From contig NZ_AP019649.1 in assembly GCF_009938165.1 (NCBI RefSeq), forward strand, positions 620,001 to 684,000: a stretch of 64,000 nucleotides of DNA, written 5' to 3'. This DNA is from Vibrio taketomensis (GTDB lineage: Bacteria > Pseudomonadota > Gammaproteobacteria > Enterobacterales > Vibrionaceae). Position numbers and translations under genes: made by a program. The notes below the pieces were generated by a model. The model was not told the DNA's origin. It made no database searches and was given only the letters and a program-made list of their open reading frames with translations. Every line of letters begins with the position of its first letter. The first letter of the stretch is position 1. Shown one piece after another: positions 18,243 to 27,856 of the stretch.

Positions 18243-18272
18243 AGCATAGCGCTGATGAACTGTGATCGGCAA
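18243..18272 (-). promoter_or_regulatory. Promoter for the riboswitch leader
   Basis: TTGCCG (-35) and TATGCT (-10) are separated by 18 bp. Transcription from here would start just before the aptamer, within about 10 nt of its 5' helix. Confidence 0.6.
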
Positions 18273-18356
18273 TACTCTTTTTAGACTGTATTGCACTAAA
18301 AATAATTGTCGCTATATCTGAGTGGTTATATAGCGGAGAGTGGAATATTGAACCAA

Positions 18357-18389
18357 TAAAAAAGCCCAATGCAGTGCATTGGGCTTTTT
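18357..18389 (-). terminator. Terminator of the peroxiredoxin gene
   Basis: AAAAAGCCCAATGCA and its complement TGCATTGGGCTTTTT form a near-perfect long hairpin with T runs on both sides. It separates the peroxiredoxin gene from the riboswitch operon promoter on the same strand. Confidence 0.9.
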
Positions 18390-18487
18390 ATATGAGACTT
18401 TACTTAACTGATTGGCGTTGCGCTTTTGCGCTTATGCTTTATATCGTCCAACCATAATGTCCATTGAGCTTGGACACTGAGTGCTAA

Positions 18488-19096
18488 TTACTTAGCTAGG
18501 TCTGCTGAGTGCTCAGATAGGAACGCTGCTACACCTTTTGGAGATGCGTCCATACCTGCTTTACCTTCTTCCCATTGTGCTGGGCACACTTCACCGTGTT
18601 TTTGGTGGAAGTTTAGAGCGTCAACCATGCGTAGCATTTCGTCGATGTTACGGCCTAGAGGTAGGTCGTTAACTACTTGGTGACGTACTAGACCGTCTTC
18701 GTCAATTAGGAATGAACCACGGAATGCAACGCCTGCTTCTGGATGCTCAACATCGTAAGCTTTACAGATTTCGTGCTTAACGTCAGCGATTAGTGGGTAT
18801 TTAACTTGACCGATACCGCCGTTTTCAACAGCAGTGTTACGCCATGCGTTGTGAGAGAATTGTGAATCGATTGAAACACCAATTACTTCTACGCCTTTCG
18901 CTTGGAAATCTTCGAAACGGTTGTCGAATGCGATCAGCTCAGATGGGCAAACGAACGTGAAATCTAGTGGGTAGAAGAATACTACTGCTTTCTTACCTTT
19001 AGTGAATTCTGCAAAGTTGAAGTTATCAACGATTTCGCCGTTACCTAGAACAGCTGCTGCAGTAAAGTCAGGGGCTTGACGACCTACTAGTACCAT
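18488..19096 (-). CDS. Typical 2-Cys peroxiredoxin (AhpC/TSA family)
   Basis: A 202-residue peroxiredoxin that reduces H2O2 and organic peroxides. Peroxidatic C50 lies in FTFVCPSE, and resolving C171 in HGEVCPA. GGIG (93-96) is present, but the C-terminal YF helix motif of over-oxidation-sensitive eukaryotic enzymes is absent, which suggests a robust type. No ahpF reductase gene is adjacent, so electrons may come from thioredoxin, as reported for Vibrio Prx2-type enzymes. It is divergent from oxyR2 and is most likely its main target. Codon use is strongly biased, indicating high expression. Confidence 0.92.
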   Translation of the reverse strand: MVLVGRQAPDFTAAAVLGNGEIVDNFNFAEFTKGKKAVVFFYPLDFTFVCPSELIAFDNRFEDFQAKGVEVIGVSIDSQFSHNAWRNTAVENGGIGQVKYPLIADVKHEICKAYDVEHPEAGVAFRGSFLIDEDGLVRHQVVNDLPLGRNIDEMLRMVDALNFHQKHGEVCPAQWEEGKAGMDASPKGVAAFLSEHSADLAK

Positions 19097-19175
19097 TATT
19101 TTGCTCCTAAATATTTGGTGAGTTCCAAACCACTAATTTCTCTTAGGTTTGGTCCGTGTTTGTGCGAGACAAACT

Positions 19176-19227
19176 ATAGTACAGGTAGTAGTATTGAAAA
19201 AAGCGAATTAATTAGATTAAGTTAATC
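19176..19227. promoter_or_regulatory. Peroxiredoxin promoter with candidate OxyR2 operator
   Basis: A -10-like TACTAT lies at 19181-19176 on the minus strand. The perfect palindrome GATTAAGTTAATC (19215-19227) is centred about 50 bp upstream of the expected start, where OxyR-type activators bind, and there is no good -35 between. Assigning it to OxyR2 is inference from position. Confidence 0.35.
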
Positions 19228-19294
19228 GAAAAAAGCGATAACTCCCGGTTCTGCTATTTCGGTCACTGTCCAAGCAAGAAGTATCGACAAAACT

Positions 19295-20200
19295 ATGAAT
19301 AAATGGCCTAGTCTCAAGCAATTACATTATTTAGTTACTCTGCATGAAACTCGACACTTTAGTGATGCAGCGGAAAAATGCTATGTGAGCCAGTCAACGC
19401 TAAGTAAAGGTATTCAAAACTTAGAAGAGCTGATTGGCTGTCCTTTGTATGAGAAAAAAGACAAAAAGAGCCCACTGGTTTTTACCCATGCGGGTGAACT
19501 GGTTGTTCAGCAAGGTCGTGATTTATTAGCGAAAGGGCAAGACTTGGTTGAACTCGGTCGACTTTGCCAGGGCGGCGATATGGAAGGCCAACTAAAAGTA
19601 GGTTGTATCCCTACGATTGCTCCTTTTTTATTGTGTGATTTGGTTCAAGAAGTAAACCAGCGATTTCCAAGCCTCAATTTATTGCTACGTGAAGACACGA
19701 CAACGAATCTGTTGGCGGCACTGCGCAATGGAGAATTGGATGTGCTGATTTTGGCACTTCCTGTTGAAATTGATGGAATGGACAGTCGCATCGTTGGCAA
19801 TGACCCATTTAGAATGATCATCAGTCGTAATCAAGCCGAAGCGATTAAAGTGCCGATTCATTATGACGAACTGCCCGATGAGTTCGTTTTTTTGCTTGAG
19901 AAAGAACACTGTTTAACTGAACACGCGGTTTCAGCATGTCAGTTAACTAAGAAAGAGAAAATCAACCCGTTTTCGGCGACCAGTTTGCACACGCTAGTGC
20001 AAATGGTGGCCAACGGTTTGGGAACTACGTTTATTCCGCAAATGGCGATTGATCATGGTTTGATTGATAACCAAAACTTAGTTGTTGTTGATCCGCCTGG
20101 TCAACAAGCACACCGCCACATCGGTTTAGTATGGCGCCCAAGTTCCTCGCGAGTGAACACGTTTAATCAATTGGCTGATGTGGTCTCTGAACTGCTTTAG
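19295..20200 (+). CDS. oxyR2: Peroxide-sensing LysR regulator OxyR2
   Basis: A 301-residue OxyR-family regulator: winged helix-turn-helix (residues 5-65, FSDAAEKCYVSQSTLSKGI), then the redox effector domain. The sensing cysteines are C206 and C215 (HCLTEHAVSAC), with the same 9-residue spacing as C199/C208 of E. coli OxyR. E204 precedes C206; from memory a glutamate at this position makes Vibrio vulnificus OxyR2 hypersensitive to peroxide. The gene is divergent from the peroxiredoxin, as in other vibrios with two OxyR proteins. OxyR1 would be encoded elsewhere. Confidence 0.88.
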   Translation: MNKWPSLKQLHYLVTLHETRHFSDAAEKCYVSQSTLSKGIQNLEELIGCPLYEKKDKKSPLVFTHAGELVVQQGRDLLAKGQDLVELGRLCQGGDMEGQLKVGCIPTIAPFLLCDLVQEVNQRFPSLNLLLREDTTTNLLAALRNGELDVLILALPVEIDGMDSRIVGNDPFRMIISRNQAEAIKVPIHYDELPDEFVFLLEKEHCLTEHAVSACQLTKKEKINPFSATSLHTLVQMVANGLGTTFIPQMAIDHGLIDNQNLVVVDPPGQQAHRHIGLVWRPSSSRVNTFNQLADVVSELL

Positions 20201-20239
20201 CTATAAGTATGAGCTAACATTTCTCGAATCCAACCAATA

Positions 20240-20266
20240 AGCACACTGTAAAAGGTGTGTTTTTTG
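20240..20266 (+). terminator. Terminator of oxyR2
   Basis: CACAC/GTGTG with an 8-nt loop is followed by a run of T, about 40 bp after the oxyR2 stop. Confidence 0.65.
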
Positions 20267-20295
20267 GTTTTTTATTCTGTTCGTGAACTTTAACT

Positions 20296-20366
20296 TGTAA
20301 AATTTTACAGGGAAATATTTTTGAAGATTTCATGAAATAGTGAAATTACACACTGTAAATTTTACA
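20296..20366. promoter_or_regulatory. Two TGTAAA/TTTACA palindromes upstream of aceB
   Basis: TGTAAAATTTTACA (20296-20309) and TGTAAATTTTACA (20354-20366) are perfect palindromes with centres about 57 bp apart, in the 580-bp gap before aceB. They look like a pair of operators for one dimeric regulator. The half-site spacing (2 and 1 bp) is too short for the TyrR box (6 bp). The regulator is not identified. Confidence 0.5.
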
Positions 20367-20493
20367 TATCTCATTTTAATGCCGTTTGAATTTTACCTTT
20401 ATAAGTCAGTTAACTTTCTGAATATTAAAGTGGAATCTATTTATTTCTATATTTAAACGTCTGTTTAAAATGATTTTACATCCATAATTTCAC

Positions 20494-20508
20494 TGAAATT
20501 AAATTACG
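20494..20508 (+). promoter_or_regulatory. HexR-like site upstream of aceBA
   Basis: TGAAATTAAATTACG matches the HexR consensus TGTAATTAAATTACA in 13 of 15 positions. HexR controls central carbon genes, including aceBA, in Shewanella (published regulon work). The rest of the 20201-20780 gap is A/T-rich with no gene and no clear promoter that I can place. Confidence 0.4.
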
Positions 20509-20780
20509 TAATGGATTACAGTTTTGTGGGTGTAATAGGCAATTTATCCCTGCCGAATAAAACTTCAAAGTTGTCTTTCCCCCTTTTTCTCTTGAATGCT
20601 CTGATGTAAGTTAAATAAGGCCTCATTAAGACTTATGTCTAGATTGAATTCCGCTTAAATTTAATAGATTGTGGTGTTGAAGCGCGTGAATTTAGCCACT
20701 AAGTTAAGCCGGATAAATAAATGCAAATGTCGTTTTATAGTTACAAATGAAAAGCGATGTCAGATTTTAAGGAAGAGATC

Positions 20781-22418
20781 ATGCTTGCTCAAACGCCCGA
20801 TAAAACAACCTTGACGAAGGAAGCCCAAGAAACTTTGTCTCTGCTCAAGACGCTGGGGGATGTGTCATCAGAGCATCACGCCATTTACCCTCAAGAGGCG
20901 CAGACTTTTCTCGCATTGCTTTGCCAACAGTTCGCACCAAAAGTTGAAGGGTTGCTAACCGCGCGTGAACAAAAGCAGGCGAGTATCGATGCTGGTACGC
21001 TACCGGACTTTTTGCCAGAGACTCAAGATATTCGCGAGGGCAGTTGGAAGATCCAGGGTATTCCTAGCGATCTACAAGACCGCAGGGTTGAGATTACTGG
21101 CCCGACTGACAGAAAAATGGTGATAAACGCACTCAACGCGAACGTAAAAGTGTTTATGGCCGATTTTGAAGACTCAATGTCACCTGCATGGGAAAAAGTC
21201 TTGGATGGGCAGATGAACCTGCGCGATGCGATTCGCGGCACAATCAGCTATACCAACCCGGGCAACGGAAAGCATTACGAATTAGCGCAAGACCCTGCAG
21301 TATTGATTTGTCGAGTTCGTGGCTTACACCTCAAAGAAAAACACGTCACCTTCAATAATCAAATCATCCCAGGGGCATTGTTTGATTTTGCACTTTATTT
21401 CTACAACAACTATCAAGCGTTGTTAAAAAAAGGCAGCGGTCCTTATTTCTATATTCCTAAATTGCAATCGCACCATGAAGCAAAATGGTGGAGTGAAGTC
21501 TTTCATTTCACGGAAGATTACTTCGGGCTGGATACGGGAACGATTAAAGCGACGGTGCTGATCGAAACGTTGCCGGCGGTATTTGAGATGGATGAAATTC
21601 TATTCTCATTAAAAGAGCATATTGTTGGCCTTAACTGTGGACGCTGGGACTACATCTTTAGTTACATCAAAACATTGAAGAAACACCCAGATCGCGTGCT
21701 GCCGGATCGTCAGGTAGTCACGATGGAAAAACCATTCCTCAACGCCTATTCAAGATTGCTAGTACGAACTTGTCACAAACGTGGTGCGTTTGCGATGGGG
21801 GGAATGGCGGCATTTATTCCAGCCAAAGATCCGGCTGAGAATCAAAAGGTACTGAATAAGATTTATAACGATAAGTCGTTAGAAGCTAACAATGGTCATG
21901 ATGGTACTTGGGTTGCGCATCCAGGCCTTGCAGATACTGCAATGGAAGTATTCAGCAGCGTGCTTGGTGAGCGAACGAACCAACTGGATGTGAGTCGCGC
22001 TGATGATGCTCCGATCACCGCTACAGATCTGCTTGAACCATGCACGGGTGAACGTACAGAGCAGGGGATGCGTCATAACATTCGCGTTGCTTTGCAATAT
22101 ATCGAAGCATGGATCTCGGGGAATGGATGCGTGCCAATCTACGGGTTAATGGAAGATGCGGCGACGGCGGAAATATCGCGAGCTTCTATTTGGCAATGGA
22201 TCCAGCATGGTAAAGACCTCGATAACGGACAAGTCGTGACCAAGCAATTGTTTGAACAGTACCTTGCCGAAGAAATAGAAGTCGTGAAGCAAGAGATCGG
22301 TGAAGCACGCTATCAAGCGGGTCGCTTTGAGGAAGCGGCAGCATTGATGGCTGATCTTACCACCAGTGATGAATTAACTAATTTCTTAACCATTCCAGGT
22401 TATGACTACTTGGATTAG
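20781..22418 (+). CDS. aceB: Malate synthase A
   Basis: AceB condenses glyoxylate with acetyl-CoA to malate, the second glyoxylate-shunt step. The 545-residue product has the malate synthase A signature GLNCGRWDYIFSYIK, the acidic FMADFEDSMSP metal-site region and the late PIYGLMEDAATAEISR catalytic region. The ATG at 20781 follows AAGGAAGAG; a longer in-frame ATG at 20757 has no ribosome site. aceA follows after 104 bp in the same direction, probably as one operon, and aceK is absent. Confidence 0.94.
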   Translation: MLAQTPDKTTLTKEAQETLSLLKTLGDVSSEHHAIYPQEAQTFLALLCQQFAPKVEGLLTAREQKQASIDAGTLPDFLPETQDIREGSWKIQGIPSDLQDRRVEITGPTDRKMVINALNANVKVFMADFEDSMSPAWEKVLDGQMNLRDAIRGTISYTNPGNGKHYELAQDPAVLICRVRGLHLKEKHVTFNNQIIPGALFDFALYFYNNYQALLKKGSGPYFYIPKLQSHHEAKWWSEVFHFTEDYFGLDTGTIKATVLIETLPAVFEMDEILFSLKEHIVGLNCGRWDYIFSYIKTLKKHPDRVLPDRQVVTMEKPFLNAYSRLLVRTCHKRGAFAMGGMAAFIPAKDPAENQKVLNKIYNDKSLEANNGHDGTWVAHPGLADTAMEVFSSVLGERTNQLDVSRADDAPITATDLLEPCTGERTEQGMRHNIRVALQYIEAWISGNGCVPIYGLMEDAATAEISRASIWQWIQHGKDLDNGQVVTKQLFEQYLAEEIEVVKQEIGEARYQAGRFEEAAALMADLTTSDELTNFLTIPGYDYLD

Positions 22419-22522
22419 TAACAGCAGATATAAACCAATAACGTGAAGGAATACTGGTGGATAAGGATGTACCGCCGGTCAAGATTACAAGCGCAACGCG
22501 CACCAATATGAGGGATAGACCG

Positions 22523-23830
22523 ATGACATTAACTCGAAGCCAACAAATTGAAGCTCTAAAGCAAGACTGGGAAACCAATCCTCGTTGGAAAAACGTAAAA
22601 CGTCCTTATACCGCAGAAGAAGTGGTTGAACTGCGTGGCTCGATGGTTCCTGCTAATACCATTGCTCAGCGAGGAGCTGATAAGCTTTGGTCACTGGTCA
22701 ACGGCAGTGCGAAAAAGGGTTATGTTAACTGCCTAGGTGCCTTGACTGGTGGTCAAGCAGTACAACAAGCGAAAGCAGGTATCGAAGCCATCTATCTATC
22801 AGGTTGGCAGGTAGCAGCCGACAATAATACTGCATCAACCATGTACCCAGATCAATCACTCTATCCGGTAGACTCTGTACCTTCAGTAGTTAAACGCATT
22901 AACAACTCATTCCGCCGAGCTGACCAAATTCAATGGGCTGGTGGCAAATCGCCAGAAGACGGTGGCATTGATTACTTCCTACCTATTGTTGCCGATGCAG
23001 AAGCAGGCTTTGGTGGCGTGCTCAACGCTTATGAGCTAATGAAGTCAATGATTGATGCAGGTGCGGCAGGTGTGCACTTTGAAGATCAACTTGCTTCAGT
23101 GAAAAAATGTGGTCACATGGGCGGTAAAGTACTGGTTCCAACTCAAGAAGCGGTACAGAAACTAGTCGCGGCTCGTTTGGCGGCTGACGTTGCAGGAACG
23201 ACCACGTTGGTGATTGCTCGAACTGATGCGAATGCGGCGGATCTGCTAACTTCAGATTGTGACCCATACGACAAAGACTTTATCGAAGGTGAGCGCACAC
23301 AAGAAGGTTTCTACCGAGTGCGCGCGGGCATTGACCAAGCGATTTCACGTGGTCTTGCTTACGCACCGTATGCGGACCTTATCTGGTGTGAAACGGCAAC
23401 ACCGTGTTTAGAAGAAGCACGTAAGTTTGCTGAAGCTATCCACGCCGAGTACCCAGATCAATTGCTAGCCTACAACTGCTCACCTTCTTTTAACTGGGAG
23501 AAGAATCTAGACGCAGAGACGATTGCCAAATTCCAACAAGAACTAGCAAACATGGGTTACAAATACCAGTTCATCACACTCGCTGGTATTCACAACATGT
23601 GGTTCAACATGTTTGAGTTGGCTCATGCTTACGCACAAGGTGAAGGTATGCGCCATTACGTTGAAAAAGTTCAACGCCCTGAATTTGAAGCGGCTGAGAA
23701 AGGTTACACTTTCGTGGCTCACCAACAAGAGGTGGGTACTGGCTACTTTGATAAGATGACGAACACCATTCAAGGTGGTAACTCATCAGTCACGGCTCTA
23801 ACTGGTTCAACAGAAGAAGATCAGTTTTAG
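22523..23830 (+). CDS. aceA: Isocitrate lyase
   Basis: AceA splits isocitrate into succinate and glyoxylate, bypassing the decarboxylating steps of the TCA cycle during growth on acetate or fatty acids. The 435-residue product has the catalytic KKCGH signature (residues 194-198, nucleophile C196) and [19 protein letters not shown] context. The start at 22523 (MTLTRSQQ) gives the standard length; an upstream in-frame GTG-type start would add 22 non-conserved residues. It is downstream of aceB. Confidence 0.95.
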   Translation: MTLTRSQQIEALKQDWETNPRWKNVKRPYTAEEVVELRGSMVPANTIAQRGADKLWSLVNGSAKKGYVNCLGALTGGQAVQQAKAGIEAIYLSGWQVAADNNTASTMYPDQSLYPVDSVPSVVKRINNSFRRADQIQWAGGKSPEDGGIDYFLPIVADAEAGFGGVLNAYELMKSMIDAGAAGVHFEDQLASVKKCGHMGGKVLVPTQEAVQKLVAARLAADVAGTTTLVIARTDANAADLLTSDCDPYDKDFIEGERTQEGFYRVRAGIDQAISRGLAYAPYADLIWCETATPCLEEARKFAEAIHAEYPDQLLAYNCSPSFNWEKNLDAETIAKFQQELANMGYKYQFITLAGIHNMWFNMFELAHAYAQGEGMRHYVEKVQRPEFEAAEKGYTFVAHQQEVGTGYFDKMTNTIQGGNSSVTALTGSTEEDQF

Positions 23831-23867
23831 TTGAGCTAGGTTGAGATGAGATAGTGACTTTAGTCAT

Positions 23868-23891
23868 CATACCCATTCTTGAATGGGTATG
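23868..23891. other. Perfect 11-bp inverted repeat after aceA
   Basis: CATACCCATTC and GAATGGGTATG are separated by only TT. There is no T run after it, so it is not a classic terminator. It may stabilise the mRNA 3' end or be a dispersed palindromic repeat. Confidence 0.5.
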
Positions 23892-23956
23892 ACTCAACCG
23901 CAAGCAATTCTGTTCCTAGAGATAACACCCTATTTAGGCATATTTTGATGTTCTTT

Positions 23957-23980
23957 GAGCGGCGCGGGCCGCTCTTTTTT
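23957..23980. terminator. Terminator between aceA and the CBS gene
   Basis: GAGCGGC/GCCGCTC with a 4-nt loop is followed by TTTTTT on the plus strand and terminates aceA. It overlaps the 3' end of the convergent CBS-domain gene by two bases. Confidence 0.85.
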
Positions 23981-24422
23981 ATACATCAAATTCTTCAGGT
24001 TCTGCTTCTTCTTGCAACTCCAGCAAATTAATTGCAATAGCAACAAAATCACTGTTAGTCATGATTCCCACCAAGCGTCCTTTATCAACGACAGGAAGAC
24101 AACCGACTTTATGTTTTTGCATATAAATCGCTGTCTCTTTCAAACCAGCTTTTGGGCTGACACTCATCACGTTGACGCGCATCACTTCGTGTAAAGGCGT
24201 GCTTAGGGTGAATGATTGCTCTTCCGGAACATCTTGTAAGCTAGAATCTTGCGCGGCGAGTACATCCCGTTGGGTAATAATGCCCAGTAGATGTCGATCC
24301 GCATCGACGATAGGAATGTGTCGAATACCAAGCGCTTCCATAGTGTGTTTGGCATCTGAAAGTAGATGAGAGCGTAACAAGGTGTGCGGGTTACGAGTCA
24401 TCATATCTTCGACTTTAATCAT
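23979..24422 (-). CDS. Tandem CBS-domain protein
   Basis: A 147-residue protein made of two CBS motifs (about residues 1-55 with VEDMMTRNPHTL and GIITQRDVL, and 75-135 with VNVMSVSPKAGLKETAIYM and LVGIMTNSDFVAIA). Such Bateman modules bind adenosine nucleotides and act as energy sensors for partner proteins. No effector domain is fused, so the partner is unknown. It has a very good ribosome site (AAAGGAGG). It is convergent with aceA, which need not imply a functional link. Confidence 0.85.
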   Translation of the reverse strand: MIKVEDMMTRNPHTLLRSHLLSDAKHTMEALGIRHIPIVDADRHLLGIITQRDVLAAQDSSLQDVPEEQSFTLSTPLHEVMRVNVMSVSPKAGLKETAIYMQKHKVGCLPVVDKGRLVGIMTNSDFVAIAINLLELQEEAEPEEFDV

Positions 24423-24744
24423 GGTAACCTCCTTTAGAGTTTGCGCAGATTGTTACCGCAAAGGTAAAGGTAGTCCCTGAGGCATTTACGTTACTGTTCG
24501 TACGGTAAATAGGCAAAGGGACATCTGTTATTACTATAGAAATAAACCGCAGAATTTTTTGAGAGCTAGCCGAGTTTTCTCAGTAAATCCCCCAACCAAT
24601 AGTAAGGAAATTTATCAACGCAATTGCTGCAGCGTTGGTTCAAGTTTACCGGTAATCTAATTGAGCTCGGATTGAGTTTAGGTTGTAACGAGTGTGAAGG
24701 GTTTTGTTTGGCGGCTGATACAAGAATGATTACAATATCTTCCC
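24423..24744. other. Intergenic region without a recognised gene
   Basis: The 322 bp between the divergent CBS gene and the queA promoter contain short open frames (for example near 24624-24809) with no family features or ribosome sites. I see no strong palindrome or known RNA motif. It presumably holds the promoter of the CBS gene. Confidence 0.5.
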
Positions 24745-24772
24745 TTGCTATTGCGGCTTTGCGACATATACT
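24745..24772 (+). promoter_or_regulatory. Promoter of queA
   Basis: TTGCTA and TATACT are separated by 16 bp and lie about 60 bp upstream of the queA start. Confidence 0.6.
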
Positions 24773-24830
24773 AGTCGGCTGCGAAAAGCTCCGTGACTAC
24801 TGTTGTTAACCCAAATTAAGACCCAAACAC

Positions 24831-25883
24831 ATGCAAGTATCTGATTTCCATTTCGACCTTCCTGATGAATTGATCGCACGTTACCCACAACCGCAACGTA
24901 CAGCGAGTCGTCTTCTGCAACTAGATGGCAATACTGGCGAGCTGGTGGACGGTACATTTACCGATGTACTGGGACACATTCAGGCAGGTGACTTAGTCGT
25001 ATTTAACAATACACGAGTGATCCCTGCGCGTATGTTTGGTCGCAAAGAATCGGGTGGTAAATTGGAAGTGCTGGTCGAGCGTATGCTGGATGAAAAGAGC
25101 ATTCTTGCTCATGTGCGCTGTTCGAAATCACCAAAACCGGGTTCAATTATCTTTGTTGGTGAGAATGATGAATTCTCTGCTGAGATGGTGGCACGTCACG
25201 ATGCGCTGTTTGAACTGAAATTTAATGCTGAGCAAACCGTTCTAGAAATTCTTGAGCAGATTGGTCACATGCCACTGCCGCCATATATTGACCGTCCTGA
25301 TGAAGACGCGGATAAAGAGCGTTACCAAACGGTTTACAACCAAAAGCCGGGCGCGGTAGCGGCGCCAACAGCCGGTTTGCACTTTGATGAAGCCTTGTTA
25401 GAAAGCATCAAAGCAAAAGGGGCAGAGCTAGCGTATGTCACATTGCACGTAGGTGCGGGTACGTTCCAACCAGTGAAAGTGGATAACATTCACGATCACC
25501 ACATGCACGCTGAATACGTAGAAGTGACTGAAGAAGTGGTAGAGGCGATCAAAGCGACGAAAGCGCGTGGCGGTCGTGTCATTGCAGTAGGCACTACCTC
25601 TGTACGCTCACTGGAAAGTGCAGCGCAAGATGCATTGAAAAAAGGTACTGAATTGGCGCCATTTTTTGGTGATACCGAGATCTTTATCTTCCCAGGTTAT
25701 GAATACCAGTTGGTGGATTGTTTGATCACCAACTTCCACTTGCCAGAGTCAACGCTAATTATGTTAGTGAGCGCATTTGCTGGTTATGAAAACACCATGA
25801 ATGCTTACAAGCACGCGGTGGAGAATCACTACCGATTCTTCTCTTATGGTGATTCAATGTTCATTCAAAAGAAAACTAACTAA
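24831..25883 (+). CDS. queA: S-adenosylmethionine:tRNA ribosyltransferase-isomerase
   Basis: QueA transfers and isomerises the ribose of SAM onto 7-aminomethyl-7-deazaguanine in tRNA, making epoxyqueuosine. The 350-residue product has the family motifs [46 protein letters not shown] and [10 protein letters not shown]. It lies upstream of tgt, which performs the preceding step, but a terminator-like hairpin and a structured leader separate them. Confidence 0.95.
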   Translation: MQVSDFHFDLPDELIARYPQPQRTASRLLQLDGNTGELVDGTFTDVLGHIQAGDLVVFNNTRVIPARMFGRKESGGKLEVLVERMLDEKSILAHVRCSKSPKPGSIIFVGENDEFSAEMVARHDALFELKFNAEQTVLEILEQIGHMPLPPYIDRPDEDADKERYQTVYNQKPGAVAAPTAGLHFDEALLESIKAKGAELAYVTLHVGAGTFQPVKVDNIHDHHMHAEYVEVTEEVVEAIKATKARGGRVIAVGTTSVRSLESAAQDALKKGTELAPFFGDTEIFIFPGYEYQLVDCLITNFHLPESTLIMLVSAFAGYENTMNAYKHAVENHYRFFSYGDSMFIQKKTN

Positions 25884-25927
25884 AGATTGGTAAGTAATCG
25901 TTAGTTAATATCGATGCAAAATGTTGG

Positions 25928-25965
25928 AAAAGTGCCCACTTAGTCAAAGAAAGTGTGCACTTTTT
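25928..25965 (+). terminator. Terminator of queA
   Basis: AAAAGTGC...GCACTTTTT outer arms plus inner CACTT/AAGTG pairing end in a T run, about 45 bp past the queA stop. Confidence 0.7.
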
Positions 25966-26008
25966 CTTTGTCCTTGAATGGCAATCTTTTGTCGTCATAC
26001 TTTTGCTG

Positions 26009-27316
<1,308 letters not shown>

Positions 27317-27324
27317 TCATATTT

Positions 27325-27353
27325 AAGCCTTAGGTTTTATGCCTGAGGCTTTT
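27325..27353 (+). terminator. Terminator-like hairpin between tgt and yajC
   Basis: AAGCCTTAGG/CCTGAGGCTT (one mismatch) is followed by TTTATT just after the tgt stop. A second hairpin (arms GGCTGCTCTT and AAGAACAGCC, 27360-27386) follows, so yajC-secDF may have its own promoter in the remaining 120 bp. Confidence 0.55.
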
Positions 27354-27509
27354 ATTAATGGCTGCTCTTAAAACAGAAGAACAGCCTAACAAATGAGCGA
27401 ACGCTCGATATTTTTGAGAGTGCGGTCTCTAATCAGAGTGCGCGCGCTTGAATATAACTGGCCAAAGCCCAATTTGTTGGATAATCAAAATATAATAGAG
27501 GATATTTTC

Positions 27510-27836
27510 ATGTTTATTTCTCAAGCTCACGCAGCAGCTGAAGCACCTGCAGGTGGCGGTTTCCAAATGATCATCATGCTAGTGATGTTCGCTGTGATCT
27601 TCTACTTCATGATCTACCGTCCACAAGCTAAGCGCGTTAAGGAACACAAAAACCTTATGTCTTCGATGGGCAAAGGTGATGAAGTGCTAACTAACGGTGG
27701 TCTAGTGGGTAAAATCACTAAAATCGCTGAAGATAATGACTACATCACTATCGAACTAAACGCGAACAATGAAGTTGTTATCAAGAAAGACTTCATTACT
27801 GCAGTGCTACCAAAAGGTACGCTGAAGTCTCTATAA
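27510..27836 (+). CDS. yajC: Sec translocon accessory protein YajC
   Basis: YajC forms an inner-membrane complex with SecD and SecF that assists SecYEG protein export. The 108-residue product has one transmembrane helix (about residues 19-38, ending FYFMIYRPQ) and the cytosolic domain with LTNGGLVGKI. The ATG at 27510 has a GAGG ribosome site; an in-frame upstream start at 27393 would add 39 non-family residues. It is the first gene of yajC-secD-secF. Confidence 0.93.
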   Translation: MFISQAHAAAEAPAGGGFQMIIMLVMFAVIFYFMIYRPQAKRVKEHKNLMSSMGKGDEVLTNGGLVGKITKIAEDNDYITIELNANNEVVIKKDFITAVLPKGTLKSL

Positions 27837-27856
27837 ACAGCTAAAGGATCCTCGCT

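Noticed and set aside
18039..18296. 85-residue open frame overlapping the fluoride riboswitch
   Set aside because: It covers the aptamer and leader, has no ribosome site and resembles no family. RNA structure explains the sequence better.
20296..20366. TyrR boxes upstream of aceB
   Set aside because: TyrR needs a 6-bp spacer between TGTAAA and TTTACA; these have 2 and 1.
24624..24809. 61-residue open frame before queA
   Set aside because: No ribosome site, and it runs over the queA promoter.
27393..27509. Longer start for yajC
   Set aside because: The added residues are unlike YajC, and the ATG at 27510 has a good ribosome site.
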